From an uncultured Clostridia bacterium (GTDB lineage Bacteria; Bacillota; Clostridia; Christensenellales; Aristaeellaceae), in contig CAKUCW010000010.1 in assembly GCA_934643825.1 (NCBI GenBank), positions 1-64,000 on the forward strand: a stretch of DNA of 64,000 nt, in the 5' to 3' direction. The notes below the pieces were generated by a model. The model saw only the letters and a program-made list of their open reading frames with translations. It had not been told where the DNA came from and did not search any database. A program made the translations under genes and the position numbers. Each line of letters begins with the position of its first letter. Positions within the stretch are counted from its first letter, which is position 1. Of this stretch, positions 1 through 8,682 are shown in pieces.

Positions 1-235
1 CGGCGGCCCCATAATAACCCCCATCGCGAAGCGATTCAAAAAAGCAAGAATCAGGGAGCGAAGCGAAACCTGATTCCACTAACCCGCTTAAAACCGCCGC
101 GTAGCGGAGATGGGGTTTGGGGATGAAATCCCCAAGCAGGGCATGGGGCGGCGGCCCCATAATAACCCCCATCGCGAAGCGATTCAAAAAAGCAAGAATC
201 AGGGAGCGAAGCGAAACCTGATTCCGCTAACCCGC
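1..235 (-). repeat. Duplicated structured intergenic repeat at left edge
   Basis: An 87-base stretch at 1-87 recurs at 149-235 with one difference (position 79 A, position 227 G), a direct repeat with 148-base period. Between the copies, 91-140 matches 33279-33328 almost base for base. Read on the minus strand it carries a GGGGAT/ATCCCC hairpin and a GC-rich arm, the same module as upstream of pxpA and of the amino-acid permease. No gene is supported in 1-521; 236-372 shows nothing recognisable. Confidence 0.8.
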
Positions 236-372
236 AGACAGACATTTCCATCTTTATTTACATCGGTTTTAGTATATCACACCCACCCCTCCCCTGCAAC
301 GTCCCGACCGGCTCTTTCGTGACGTATAGGAAATGGCGCAAAATCATCCGCATGAGCAAAAGTTCCGTGTTT

Positions 373-416
373 GGGCAGACCGCGGCGGAAACGAGGGCTG
401 CTCTGCCCGCTTTTTT
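373..416 (+). terminator. Hairpin with T-tract
   Basis: GGGCAGA at 373-379 pairs with TCTGCCC at 402-408, followed by GC and six T (411-416). It precedes the probable promoter of the aldo/keto reductase, so it more likely ends a transcript entering from the left than attenuates the gene to the right. Confidence 0.5.
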
Positions 417-446
417 GCAGGATTGCTTTTCTTTTCATTCAAAATG

Positions 447-455
447 TGCTACAAT
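447..455 (+). promoter_or_regulatory. Extended -10 promoter of aldo/keto reductase
   Basis: TG-C-TACAAT is an extended -10 element about 65 bases upstream of the start codon. No good -35 hexamer sits 16-18 bases upstream, so the call rests on the extended -10. Confidence 0.4.
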
Positions 456-521
456 ACATCCATCTAACCTGTCCATTTGAATCTCTCTCATTTTCGTTTT
501 CGAGTTCAAAGGAGGCTGCTT

Positions 522-1520
522 ATGACTTACGTTCCCGCCCCCGCCCGATATGACAAGATGAGTTATCGCCGCTGCGGAAAGAGCGGTTTGCTGCTTCCCG
601 CTCTGTCGCTGGGCTTATGGCATAATTTCGGCGACATCACGCCTTTCGGCACACAACGCGACATCCTGCGCACGGCATTTGACCACGGCATCACCCATTT
701 TGACTTGGCGAACAACTACGGCCCGCCCTACGGAGAAGCCGAGCGCAATTTCGGCGTCCACATGCAGCGGGATTGGAAGCCGCACCGCGACGAGCTTGTC
801 CTTTCCACAAAGGCAGGCTATGACATGTGGCCCGGTCCCTACGGCAATTGGGGCAGCAAAAAATACCTGATTGCCAGCCTTGACCAGAGCCTCAAGCGGA
901 TGAACGTGGACTATGTTGATATCTTCTACCACCACCGTCCCGACCCGAACACGCCCATCGAGGAAACGATGGGCGCACTGGATCAGATCGTGCGCAGCGG
1001 CAAGGCACTGTATGTCGGCATCTCCCGCTATACGCCGGAGCAGACGGAGGTTGCCGTTCGCACCCTGCGCGAGCTGGGCACGCCGATGCTCATCCATCAG
1101 GAAAACTACTCCATGCTGAACCGAAAGATCGAAAGCGGGTTGACGGATGTTCTCACGCGGGAAGGCGTAGGGCTGATCGCCTTCGGGCCTTTGGCAGGCG
1201 GACGGCTGACGGGCAAATATCAAGCCGGCATTCCGGCAGACAGCCGCATCGGGCACGACCCGCGCTATCTGAAAGCGGAGATGCTGACGCCGGGGCTGCA
1301 CGCCGCCATCGATGCGCTCAGCGGCATCGCCAAGGCACGCGGGGAATCGCTGGCGCAGCTTGCCCTGCAATGGAGCCTGCGCGACCCGGCGGTCACATCC
1401 GCGCTGATCGGCGCAAGCCGTCCGGAGCAGATCACTGAGAACATCGCGGCGCTCGATTTCCCTGAGCTGACGGCTGAAGAGCTTGCCCAAATCGACGCGG
1501 CGCTTGCGCTGAATGTGTAA
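522..1520 (+). CDS. yghZ: Aldo/keto reductase, YghZ (L-glyceraldehyde 3-phosphate reductase) type
   Basis: Cytosolic NADPH-dependent reductase of 332 residues. Close relatives in enterobacteria reduce L-glyceraldehyde 3-phosphate and methylglyoxal. The N-terminus (YRRCGKSGL, ALSLGLWHNFG, ITHFDLANNYGPP) is characteristic of the YghZ/AKR14 group. The catalytic tetrad is visible as Asp61, Tyr66, Lys97 and His138 in a TIM barrel, and the C-terminal LIGASRPEQ segment is the cofactor-binding part. The ATG at 522 is preferred over an upstream ATG at 477 because AAAGGAGG (508-515) lies six bases ahead and the family match starts there. It stands 79 bases before an aminotransferase on the same strand and may be co-transcribed with it. 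The physiological substrate here is not shown. Confidence 0.9.
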   Translation: MTYVPAPARYDKMSYRRCGKSGLLLPALSLGLWHNFGDITPFGTQRDILRTAFDHGITHFDLANNYGPPYGEAERNFGVHMQRDWKPHRDELVLSTKAGYDMWPGPYGNWGSKKYLIASLDQSLKRMNVDYVDIFYHHRPDPNTPIEETMGALDQIVRSGKALYVGISRYTPEQTEVAVRTLRELGTPMLIHQENYSMLNRKIESGLTDVLTREGVGLIAFGPLAGGRLTGKYQAGIPADSRIGHDPRYLKAEMLTPGLHAAIDALSGIAKARGESLAQLALQWSLRDPAVTSALIGASRPEQITENIAALDFPELTAEELAQIDAALALNV

Positions 1521-1599
1521 GTGGGAAACGTTTGGACTGTGATTTCCTGCCTGTGCTGTGTTTCTCAACATGAATTATGACATAAAGGAGTGAATGCCC

Positions 1600-2790
1600 A
1601 TGATTAACGACGCCTACAAAGCCATGCTGACCGGCAAATCCGTCATCCGTGAGCTGAACGAATACGCCAACGATATCGCCGCGCACCCTCATCTCCGCCC
1701 GGAGGATATCTTTGATTTCAGCCTCGGCAATCCGTCCGTTCCCGTTCCCGATGCGTTCAATCTGCGCATCAAGGAGCTGCTCGACCACGGCGACCCGATG
1801 CTCGTCCACGGGTACAGCCCGAGCCTGGGCATTCCCGCCGTTCGAGAGAAGATTGCCGAATCGCTGAACCGCCGTTTCGGCATGGATTACACGATGAACG
1901 ACATCTTCATGACCAGCGGCGCGGCGGGCGCACTGGCGCATGCCTTCCGGCTGGTCACGAAGCCCGGCGACGACATTCTGACCTTCGCGCCGTATTTTCC
2001 GGAGTATAGACCGTATACGGCGGGCGCGGGACTGAACCTGCGCGTCGTTCCCGCCAACACCGAGAATTTCCAGATCAACTTCGAGGAATTCGAGCGCATG
2101 CTCACCCCGTCCGTTCAGGCGATTCTCATCAACACGCCTAACAACCCGTCCGGCGCGGTCTATTCCGAGGAAACGCTCAAGGACATGGCGGCGCTGCTTG
2201 CGAAAAAGGAGCGCGATTTCGGGCATGAGATCTGGTTGATTTCCGACGAACCCTATCGCGAAATCGCCTTTGACGGGCATCAGGTTCCTTATGCGTCGCG
2301 CTATTACCCGCGGACGATCTCCTGCTATTCCTTCTCCAAGAGCCTGTCCGTTCCGGGCGAACGCATCGGCTATGTCGCGGTCAATCCCGCAAGCGGCGTT
2401 TCCGCGCTGCTGGTCAACATGTGCGGACAGATTTCCCGCGGTATCGGGCATAACTGCCCGTCCTCCGTCATTCAGCTTGCCGCGGCGGATTGCTGCGATA
2501 TGACCGCAGACCTGTCCGTCTACGAAACCAACATGAACATCCTCTACGATGGCTTGAGCAGGCTCGGCTTTGAAATCGTACGCCCGGGCGGCACGTTCTA
2601 CATGTTCCCCAAGGCACTGGAAGCCGACGCGAATGCCTTCATCAAAAAGGCGCTGCCTTACGGGCTGATTCTCGTGCCGAGCGACTCCTTCGGCGTTCCG
2701 GGCTATTTCCGCATCGCGTATTGCACCGACACGCAGAAGGTCATCCGCTCGCTGGATGCGTTTGAAAAGTTCGTAAAGACCGCGTATTGA
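1600..2790 (+). CDS. PLP-dependent class I/II aminotransferase
   Basis: Fold-type I aminotransferase of 396 residues, aspartate-aminotransferase superfamily. Visible hallmarks are NTPNNPSG at residues 178-185, a DEPYREI segment that contacts the cofactor, and the Schiff-base lysine Lys247 in SFSKSLSVPGERIGY. It would move an amino group between an amino acid and a 2-oxo acid in the cytosol; the substrate cannot be told from sequence. Two in-frame ATGs compete: 1594 is only three bases after AAAGGAG, while 1600 is nine bases after it and is preferred. It follows the aldo/keto reductase on the same strand and ends before a hairpin terminator. Length is normal for the family. Confidence 0.9.
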   Translation: MINDAYKAMLTGKSVIRELNEYANDIAAHPHLRPEDIFDFSLGNPSVPVPDAFNLRIKELLDHGDPMLVHGYSPSLGIPAVREKIAESLNRRFGMDYTMNDIFMTSGAAGALAHAFRLVTKPGDDILTFAPYFPEYRPYTAGAGLNLRVVPANTENFQINFEEFERMLTPSVQAILINTPNNPSGAVYSEETLKDMAALLAKKERDFGHEIWLISDEPYREIAFDGHQVPYASRYYPRTISCYSFSKSLSVPGERIGYVAVNPASGVSALLVNMCGQISRGIGHNCPSSVIQLAAADCCDMTADLSVYETNMNILYDGLSRLGFEIVRPGGTFYMFPKALEADANAFIKKALPYGLILVPSDSFGVPGYFRIAYCTDTQKVIRSLDAFEKFVKTAY

Positions 2791-2827
2791 TGCTGTTTGC
2801 AAAAGCCTGATCGGCTTTCTTTCTCTC

Positions 2828-2863
2828 ATAACGGGCGTGCGCCGCACGTTCGTTATTATTTTG
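2828..2863 (+). terminator. Rho-independent terminator after aminotransferase
   Basis: ATAACG-GCGTGCG pairs with CGCACG-CGTTAT, followed by ATTTTG. A weaker AAAGCC/GGCTTT hairpin with a T-rich tail lies just upstream at about 2801-2823. Confidence 0.6.
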
Positions 2864-2939
2864 TCCATTATACAATCTGTTCGTTTTCGCTCATTTCCAT
2901 GCAAATCCAACATTTTCACAAATCATCTAAAAAATTGCC

Positions 2940-2968
2940 TTGTATTTAATGAAATAATGCCGTATAAT
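2940..2968 (+). promoter_or_regulatory. Sigma-A promoter of ArsR-type regulator
   Basis: TTGTAT (2940-2945), 17-base spacer, TATAAT (2963-2968). The predicted start of transcription leaves a leader of about 125 bases before the GTG start at 3100. Confidence 0.75.
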
Positions 2969-3099
2969 GAATCAGATTGATGGTTTTGTGTACCGTTTGT
3001 GTTATTGCTGTCGTTCTACATTGTTTTTTGTTTGCTCGATTCGGCATCATAAGCGAGCGCAGACCGATCTCTCCGAATCAAAAAGGAGGTGTCCGTATC

Positions 3100-4047
3100 G
3101 TGTCTATTCACGCGGACGAAAGCAAGCATATCAGCCTTTCCCTCAATGAGATTGAGCGTCTATGCCCGGTCGCCAAGGCGCTTTCTTCACCGCTGCGCGT
3201 CAGGATGCTGATTTTGCTGTCCTCACGTTCGATGAACGTCAATGAAATCGCCGACGCGTTGGACATGCCCGTTTCCACGGCTGCGCTGAATGTGCGCCAG
3301 CTCGAGGAAGCCGGACTGATTTATGCCGAGATCCAGCCCGGTATCCGCGGTGCAATGAAGCTCTGTTCCCGGCGAATCGACTCGGTCAGCATGCGCCTCG
3401 TTCCGGAATTGCAGGATGGCGTCAGCGCCCTGACCCTCAGCCTGCCCATCGGCAGCTACTCTTCCGCGCAGGCGATTCGTCCGGAATGCGGCATCGTATC
3501 CGAACACGCATGGATCGGCGAAAGCAATACCCCGCGAACCTTTTACCACCCCGACCGCTTCAACGCGCAGATGCTCTGGTTCGAATCCGGTCAGCTGGAA
3601 TATCGTTTTTCGCTGGGCGAAATCGCGCCGAGCCAGCTGGAATCGCTGGAATTCACGATGGAAGTTTCCTCCAACGCGCCGATGTACCGCGACGATTTCA
3701 AGAGCGACATCTTTGTGAGCGTGAATGGGCATGAGCTGGGCGTCTGGACCAGCCCGGGCGATTACGGCGGACGGCGCGGGCGGCTCAACCCCTCCTGGTG
3801 GAGCGATACCTCCTCGCAATATGGTCTGCTCAAGACGTGGCGGGTGGATGAAAGCGGAAGCACGCTGGACGATGTCGAGCTTTCCTCCGTCAAGCTTTCC
3901 GATCTGGAGCTGGATCGGCAGGACTATATCTCCCTGTGTATCGGCGTTCACGCGGATGCCGAGCATGTCGGCGGGCTGAACCTGTTCGGCGAAAAATTCG
4001 GCGATTTCGCGCAGGGGATCGTCGTGCGAATCGGGTATGCGAAATAA
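3100..4047 (+). CDS. ArsR-type winged-helix regulator with C-terminal beta domain
   Basis: Predicted DNA-binding protein of 315 residues. The N-terminal ~90 residues form an ArsR-like winged helix (AKALSSPLRVRMLILLSSRSMNVNEIAD, then STAALNVRQLEEAGLI). The remaining ~220 residues contain aromatic, strand-rich segments and resemble the larger ArsR regulators of the COG4189 group common in Clostridia. No metal-binding cysteine cluster is seen, so metal sensing is unlikely. The GTG at 3100 is chosen because AAAAGGAGGTG (3081-3091) precedes it by about nine bases; the frame is open further upstream but the promoter lies within that part. The C-terminal domain may bind a sugar or other ligand (inference). 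Monocistronic, with its own promoter and terminator. Confidence 0.82.
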   Translation: MSIHADESKHISLSLNEIERLCPVAKALSSPLRVRMLILLSSRSMNVNEIADALDMPVSTAALNVRQLEEAGLIYAEIQPGIRGAMKLCSRRIDSVSMRLVPELQDGVSALTLSLPIGSYSSAQAIRPECGIVSEHAWIGESNTPRTFYHPDRFNAQMLWFESGQLEYRFSLGEIAPSQLESLEFTMEVSSNAPMYRDDFKSDIFVSVNGHELGVWTSPGDYGGRRGRLNPSWWSDTSSQYGLLKTWRVDESGSTLDDVELSSVKLSDLELDRQDYISLCIGVHADAEHVGGLNLFGEKFGDFAQGIVVRIGYAK

Positions 4048-4106
4048 AAACGCCGCCCTTTCGCTTTTCACATGGATCTGCGTCATCTCGAAGCTATGAG
4101 CGTTTT

Positions 4107-4140
4107 CCTTCTCCCCTTTGCGGAGAAGGTTTTTTCTTTC
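4107..4140 (+). terminator. Strong terminator
   Basis: CCTTCTCC (4107-4114) pairs perfectly with GGAGAAGG (4122-4129), followed by TTTTTTCTTTC. It separates the ArsR-type gene from the dlt-like operon. Confidence 0.8.
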
Positions 4141-4159
4141 CTCTTTTTCCCCCGTTTTC

Positions 4160-4188
4160 TTGACACGTCCAGATACGCATGATATAGT
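4160..4188 (+). promoter_or_regulatory. Strong sigma-A promoter of the dlt-like operon
   Basis: Consensus TTGACA (4160-4165), 17-base spacer, TATAGT (4183-4188), 64 bases before the MBOAT start. No obvious operator palindrome overlaps it, so constitutive expression is plausible. Confidence 0.85.
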
Positions 4189-4252
4189 TATAAATTGGAT
4201 TGATTTGCTTTACCGAAACCTGTTGACAGGAAAGAGAAAGAGGAATTTACGC

Positions 4253-5827
4253 ATGTCGCTTTTCACACTGATCGCGTTCGCCTTTCTGTGCGCGGCGCTG
4301 TATTACATCTGCCCGCTGCGCCTGCGGTGGATTCTGCTGCTGCTGGTCAGCTATGGTTATTACGCCTACTGCGGGCTGTCTGCGCTGCCCTATATTCTGA
4401 CAACCACGCTAAGCACATGGGCGGGTGCGCTGCTCATCTGCAGGGTCGGCGAACAGAGCAAGGCTTATCTGCGTGAGCATAAAACCGAGCTGGATGCCGC
4501 GCAGAAAAAGGCACACAAGGCAAAAGCGCGTTCCCGCCAGCGCGTGCTGTTCTTCGCCGTGCTGCTGCTCAACTTCGGCATTTTGGCGGTGCTGAAATAC
4601 ATGAGCCCGCTGCTCTCCTGGGGCGCGTCGCTGGCAGGCAAGACCGCCCCGGCGCTCAACCTGCTTCTGCCGCTGGGCATCAGCTTTTACACATTCCAGT
4701 CGATGGGCTACCTCATCGACGTATACAACGGCAAATATGCCCCGGAAAAGAACCCGGCACGCTTTGCGCTGTTCGTGTCCTTCTTCCCTCAGCTGATTCA
4801 GGGACCGATTGCGCGGTTCGATCAGCTTGCCCATCAGCTTTATGAACCGCATCGCTTTGACCTCGGGAACATCGAGCGCGGCGCCCTGCTGATGCTCTGG
4901 GGCTTTTTCAAAAAGAAGGTCATCGCCGACCGTGCGCTTCCGCTGGTCGAGCAGGTTTTCGGCAGCCAAAGCCAATACGGCGGCGCGGTCATCGTCGTGG
5001 GCGTCTTGTTCTACTCCCTCCAGCAGTACACGGACTTCTCCGGCGGCATCGACATGGTCACCGGCATCGCTCAGCTCTTCGGCATCGAGCTTGCGCCCAA
5101 CTTCAGGCGTCCGTACTTCTCCGTTTCGCTGGGCGACTTCTGGCGCCGCTGGCATATCAGTCTGGGCGGCTGGATGCGCGACTACGTTTTCTATCCCTTT
5201 GCGCTGACCAAGCCGATGGCACGCATGAGCAAGTCTCTCAAAAAGCACATCCATCCGCAGGTCGCCCGTGCGCTTCCCGCCGCGCTGGGCAACGTGCTGG
5301 TGTTCCTGCTGGTCGGCATCTGGCACGGCGCACAGATGAACTATGTGCTTTGGGGGCTTTATAACGGCTTGATCCTCGCCTTCACCTCGCTGGTTGAACC
5401 GGCTTACAAAAAGATGAACGAGCGCCTGCCGCAGCTGACCGCCTCCAAGGGCTTCCATGTGTTCCGCATTCTGCGCACGTTCCTCGTCGTCAACATCGGC
5501 TGGTATTTTGACCGCTGCGTACGCGCATCGGACGCCTTCCAGATGCTGCATAAGACGCTCTTCTCCTTTGACAGCTGGCAGCTCTTTGACGGCACGCTGG
5601 GCACCCTCGGTCTTGCCGCCAAGGATTACCGCATTCTGCTCATCGCAACGCTGATTCTCTTCGCCGTTTCCCTGCTTCAGGAGCGCGGCGTCAAGATTCG
5701 GGACGGGCTGTTCTCTATGCCGCTCGCCCTGCGCTGGGTCATCCTCTATGCGTTCATGCTCTTCGTTCTGGCGACGTTCGGCGGCTCCAATGTCGCGGAT
5801 GCGGGCTTCATGTACGCGGTATTTTGA
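4253..5827 (+). CDS. MBOAT-family O-acyltransferase (DltB/AlgI-like)
   Basis: Polytopic membrane protein of 524 residues, first gene of the dlt-like operon. The family moves an acyl group from a cytosolic carrier across the membrane to an extracellular acceptor. Family marks are FYTFQSMGYLIDVY (~residues 145-158), FPQLIQGPIAR (178-188), the conserved DFWRRWHISLGGWMRDY stretch with His301, and the catalytic His358 in GIWHGA. A basic cytosolic segment lies around residues 68-96. The start at 4253 matches the family N-terminus and follows an AAAGAGGAA site; earlier in-frame starts lie in the promoter region. The downstream SGNH proteins, DltA-like enzyme and carrier protein supply the expected partners. 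DltB of lipoteichoic acid D-alanylation is the closest functional analogue, but AlgI-type exopolysaccharide acylation is also possible. Confidence 0.9.
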   Translation: MSLFTLIAFAFLCAALYYICPLRLRWILLLLVSYGYYAYCGLSALPYILTTTLSTWAGALLICRVGEQSKAYLREHKTELDAAQKKAHKAKARSRQRVLFFAVLLLNFGILAVLKYMSPLLSWGASLAGKTAPALNLLLPLGISFYTFQSMGYLIDVYNGKYAPEKNPARFALFVSFFPQLIQGPIARFDQLAHQLYEPHRFDLGNIERGALLMLWGFFKKKVIADRALPLVEQVFGSQSQYGGAVIVVGVLFYSLQQYTDFSGGIDMVTGIAQLFGIELAPNFRRPYFSVSLGDFWRRWHISLGGWMRDYVFYPFALTKPMARMSKSLKKHIHPQVARALPAALGNVLVFLLVGIWHGAQMNYVLWGLYNGLILAFTSLVEPAYKKMNERLPQLTASKGFHVFRILRTFLVVNIGWYFDRCVRASDAFQMLHKTLFSFDSWQLFDGTLGTLGLAAKDYRILLIATLILFAVSLLQERGVKIRDGLFSMPLALRWVILYAFMLFVLATFGGSNVADAGFMYAVF

Positions 5828-5842
5828 TGAGGAGGCGGCGTT

Positions 5843-7246
5843 TTGAAAAGAAAAATTATCCGCCTGTGTGTCTTTCTGCTGGGCTTCGTCTGGCTGGTCA
5901 TCTTCGCCAACACGTTTCTCATCAAGACCGATACCTATGCCCGCCTGACGCTGGCGGAGCTTCAGGAACGCGATGACATTCAGGTCGCCTTCGTCGGCTC
6001 TTCCATCGTGCGGGATCACTTCAACGCCGAAATGATTTCCGAACAGACCGGCTTCACCTGCTTTTCCGTCGGCATTCCCTGTGCGGCGCTGCAAGCCGAT
6101 CTCGCCGTCACCAAGGAGCTTTATCGGAAAAACAGCCCGGAATGGACGATTCTCGTCGTCGAGCCGTTTACGTTTGACACCGTGCGCGAGGGCATCGAAG
6201 CGCAGTATGAGCTGATGCCCTATCTGTCCTCCCCCATCGAGCAGGTCAAGTATTACCTGCGCCTGTGCCGCGAGGACGGTTGGTATTTCGACCGGTTGTT
6301 CATGTTCCGCGACTTCGGCGTCGAATCGTTCCGCGACTTCACCAAGACGGTCGGTCTGCATTTCTTCCCGTGGCAGACCTATCAGTCCATGAAGCCCAAA
6401 CTCGACAAGCGCATGACCTACGCGGGCAGCGGCTTTGTCCGCTACAACACGAAGGACCGCGCCACCAAGGTCGTTCGTCAGCAGATCATTCGCGAATACA
6501 CGGGCTATGAGTACGAGCTGTACCCCCATTCCAAGGAGATGCTGCTGGAATACCGCGATCTTGTCGAGCAAAACGGTTCCAAGCTGATGGTCTTCATCTA
6601 TCCGAACATGACGGCGCACAACCTCGCCATACCGGGCTTTCTGGATTACAACGCCAGCCTGATGAAATTCTGCGCGGAAAACGGCATCGAGTGCGTCAAT
6701 TTCTCTCTCGCCAAGCCCGAGCTGTATCCCCGCAAGACGGACAGCTATTACTTCGACCTGTATCACATGGTCGGCTCCGGCGCGGATATCTTCAGCACCT
6801 GTTTTTCCAAGTTCTTCAACGCCTATCTCGCGGGCGAAGACACGAGCGGCTGGTTCTACAAGGACAACGCCGAGTATCTCGCCTCGATTTCCTACATCAC
6901 CAACTGCTGGATCTCCACCTATGTCCCCGGCGAATGGAACAGAGCGTGGGAACAGGATGAAGCCGCTGTCGCCGCCGCCGCGCAGGGGCGCGACGTCTAC
7001 CTCGCCAACTGCAACCACGGCACATCCGTCACGCCGGAATACCGTTTCGTGCTGCTGGATGAGGCGACCGGCGCGGAAACCGAGCTGACCGGCTGGCAGA
7101 CGGACGGCATTTACAGCTGTGAGCCGGGCGCGATGCGGGGCAAATGCCTGCGCATCTACGCCCGTCCGCAGGGCGGCGAGCAAAACCGCGACGTATATTT
7201 CGATTTCCGCCCCGGCAAGGACGAAGAACCCTGCCTGCAGGTTTAG
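5843..7246 (+). CDS. Membrane-anchored SGNH-fold protein (DltD-like), copy 1
   Basis: Single-pass exported protein of 467 residues: membrane helix at ~5-24, then an extracellular SGNH-type domain. The nucleophile block is VGSSIVRD (Ser54) and the catalytic pair is Asp305-x-x-His308 (DLYHM). Such proteins work beside MBOAT acyltransferases (DltD, AlgX/AlgJ, PatB) in the last transfer or editing step outside the cell. The start is TTG at 5843, six bases after the GAGGAGGCGG site that follows the MBOAT stop codon. The next gene is a clear paralogue with the same block order, so this is a tandem duplication. A C-terminal region of ~120 residues after ~340 looks like a small beta domain. Copy 1 has an extra alanine- and glutamate-rich insertion near 385-398. 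Confidence 0.8.
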   Translation: MKRKIIRLCVFLLGFVWLVIFANTFLIKTDTYARLTLAELQERDDIQVAFVGSSIVRDHFNAEMISEQTGFTCFSVGIPCAALQADLAVTKELYRKNSPEWTILVVEPFTFDTVREGIEAQYELMPYLSSPIEQVKYYLRLCREDGWYFDRLFMFRDFGVESFRDFTKTVGLHFFPWQTYQSMKPKLDKRMTYAGSGFVRYNTKDRATKVVRQQIIREYTGYEYELYPHSKEMLLEYRDLVEQNGSKLMVFIYPNMTAHNLAIPGFLDYNASLMKFCAENGIECVNFSLAKPELYPRKTDSYYFDLYHMVGSGADIFSTCFSKFFNAYLAGEDTSGWFYKDNAEYLASISYITNCWISTYVPGEWNRAWEQDEAAVAAAAQGRDVYLANCNHGTSVTPEYRFVLLDEATGAETELTGWQTDGIYSCEPGAMRGKCLRIYARPQGGEQNRDVYFDFRPGKDEEPCLQV

Positions 7247-7259
7247 GAGGCATACTTTC

Positions 7260-8582
7260 GTGAAACACTTCATACGGCTTGCGGTCTTTCTGCTCGGCTT
7301 TGCCCTGCTCGTCATCCTCGCGGACTGCACGCTGATTCAGACGGATACGTTCGTCGCGCTGACGCTTTCGGAGATGAAATCCCGCAGCGACATTGAGCTG
7401 GCTGTCGTCGGCTCCTCCATCGTGCGCGACCATTTCAACGCCGAACTCATCAGCGAAAAGACCGGAAAGCAGGCGTTTTCCGCCGCAGTCCCCGGGCTGT
7501 CGCTTCAGGGCGAACTGGCGCTGACCCGCGAGCTTTATAAGACGAATGACCCTGCATACACCGTTCTGGTTTTGGAGCCTTACAACTTCGATACCGTCAA
7601 GGAAGATCCGAACGCCCAATATAAGCTGATGCCCTTTCTCAGCGACACGGGCAACCGATTCGATTACTATCTGGATGTCTGCCGCGAGGACGGCAAGTAT
7701 CTCGACCGACTGCTGATGTTCCGCGAATTCGGCGTCGAGTCGCTTGCCGATATCCGCAAGACGGTCGGACTGCATATGCATGCGCAAAAGACCTATGCGC
7801 GTCTTCGCCCGACGATGGACGGCACGGTCTCCTACGCGGGCGGCGGCTTCCTGCGCCACACCAGCGGCGAAAGCGCGGAAACGCTCATCCGCGAAACCGT
7901 CCTGCGCGAGAAGGACCCCGGCTATTATTACGAAATCTACGACGCATCCAAATCCCTGCTGACGCGCTACAAGGCACTCTGTGAGGAAAAGGGAAGCCGA
8001 CTCATCGTGATGCTCTTCCCGAATCTGACGGCGCACGCGCTGGCTGAGCCGGGCTTCCTGCCCTATGGCGAAAGCCTGATGAAGTTCTGTCGGGAAAGCG
8101 GCATCCCCTGCTTCAACTTCCAGTATGCCAAAGCCGAATTCATGGAGAACCTTGACGGCTACTATTACGACCTCTATCACATGAACGGCACCGGCGCGGA
8201 TCTTTTCAGCGAGGCGTTTTCGCGCTTCTTCAACGCCTATGCTGCCGGAGAGGACGTCAGCGGCTGGTTCTATGAAAACAGCGCGGACTATCTGGCGTCC
8301 ATCGACCGCATCACCAATGTCTGGCTGAGCGTCGGCGAAAACGAGTGGATTGCGGACTGCAACCGCGGCTCACTCGTCACGCCGCTGTATCGGTTCGCCG
8401 CCGTTTATGCGGACGGAAGCGAAACGCTCCTGCGCGATTACAGCGAAGACGGCGTTTTCTCCGCCGAAAGCATTCCGGAGGGCGCGACACTCAAGGTTTA
8501 CGCCGTCCCGCAGGGACAGGAGGACGCCGAGCCGGTCTGGTATGTTGTTTCCGAGCGTTCGCCGAGGCTGTCCGACTCTTGA
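7260..8582 (+). CDS. Membrane-anchored SGNH-fold protein (DltD-like), copy 2
   Basis: Paralogue of the preceding gene, 440 residues: membrane helix at ~5-22, nucleophile block VGSSIVRDHFNAEL with Ser53, and Asp304-x-x-His307 (DLYHMNGTGADLF). The GTG at 7260 is chosen because TTAGGAGG lies nine bases ahead and overlaps the stop of copy 1; the frame runs further upstream but the paralogue alignment begins here. All predicted catalytic residues are kept in both copies, so neither looks like a decayed duplicate. They could act on different acceptors or form a heterodimer (inference). An internal promoter begins at the very end of this gene. Confidence 0.8.
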   Translation: MKHFIRLAVFLLGFALLVILADCTLIQTDTFVALTLSEMKSRSDIELAVVGSSIVRDHFNAELISEKTGKQAFSAAVPGLSLQGELALTRELYKTNDPAYTVLVLEPYNFDTVKEDPNAQYKLMPFLSDTGNRFDYYLDVCREDGKYLDRLLMFREFGVESLADIRKTVGLHMHAQKTYARLRPTMDGTVSYAGGGFLRHTSGESAETLIRETVLREKDPGYYYEIYDASKSLLTRYKALCEEKGSRLIVMLFPNLTAHALAEPGFLPYGESLMKFCRESGIPCFNFQYAKAEFMENLDGYYYDLYHMNGTGADLFSEAFSRFFNAYAAGEDVSGWFYENSADYLASIDRITNVWLSVGENEWIADCNRGSLVTPLYRFAAVYADGSETLLRDYSEDGVFSAESIPEGATLKVYAVPQGQEDAEPVWYVVSERSPRLSDS

Positions 8583-8607
8583 ACAATGCGCGGCAATCGG
8601 GTATAAT
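8579..8607 (+). promoter_or_regulatory. Internal promoter ahead of the DltA-like gene
   Basis: TTGAAC (8579-8584), 17-base spacer, TATAAT (8602-8607), overlapping the stop codon of SGNH copy 2. It would allow separate expression of the adenylation, decarboxylase and carrier genes. Confidence 0.65.
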
Positions 8608-8618
8608 AGAATAACGCA

Positions 8619-8655
8619 AAGCGGGACGCGCTTATCGTGCGTTCCGCTTGTTTTA
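8619..8655 (+). terminator. Hairpin with short T-run between operon halves
   Basis: AAGCGGGACGC (8619-8629) pairs with GCGTTCCGCTT (8639-8649) with one G-U pair, followed by GTTTTA. It lies about five bases after the predicted transcription start of the internal promoter, so it could be a partial terminator for the upstream half or an attenuator. Confidence 0.5.
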
Positions 8656-8682
8656 TGTGAATGACAGCAAGAGGATAACATC

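Noticed and set aside
4409..7330. Very long minus-strand open frame opposite the MBOAT and SGNH genes
   Set aside because: It is antisense to genes with strong family motifs and ribosome sites, is typical of GC-rich third-position bias, and has no recognisable domain.
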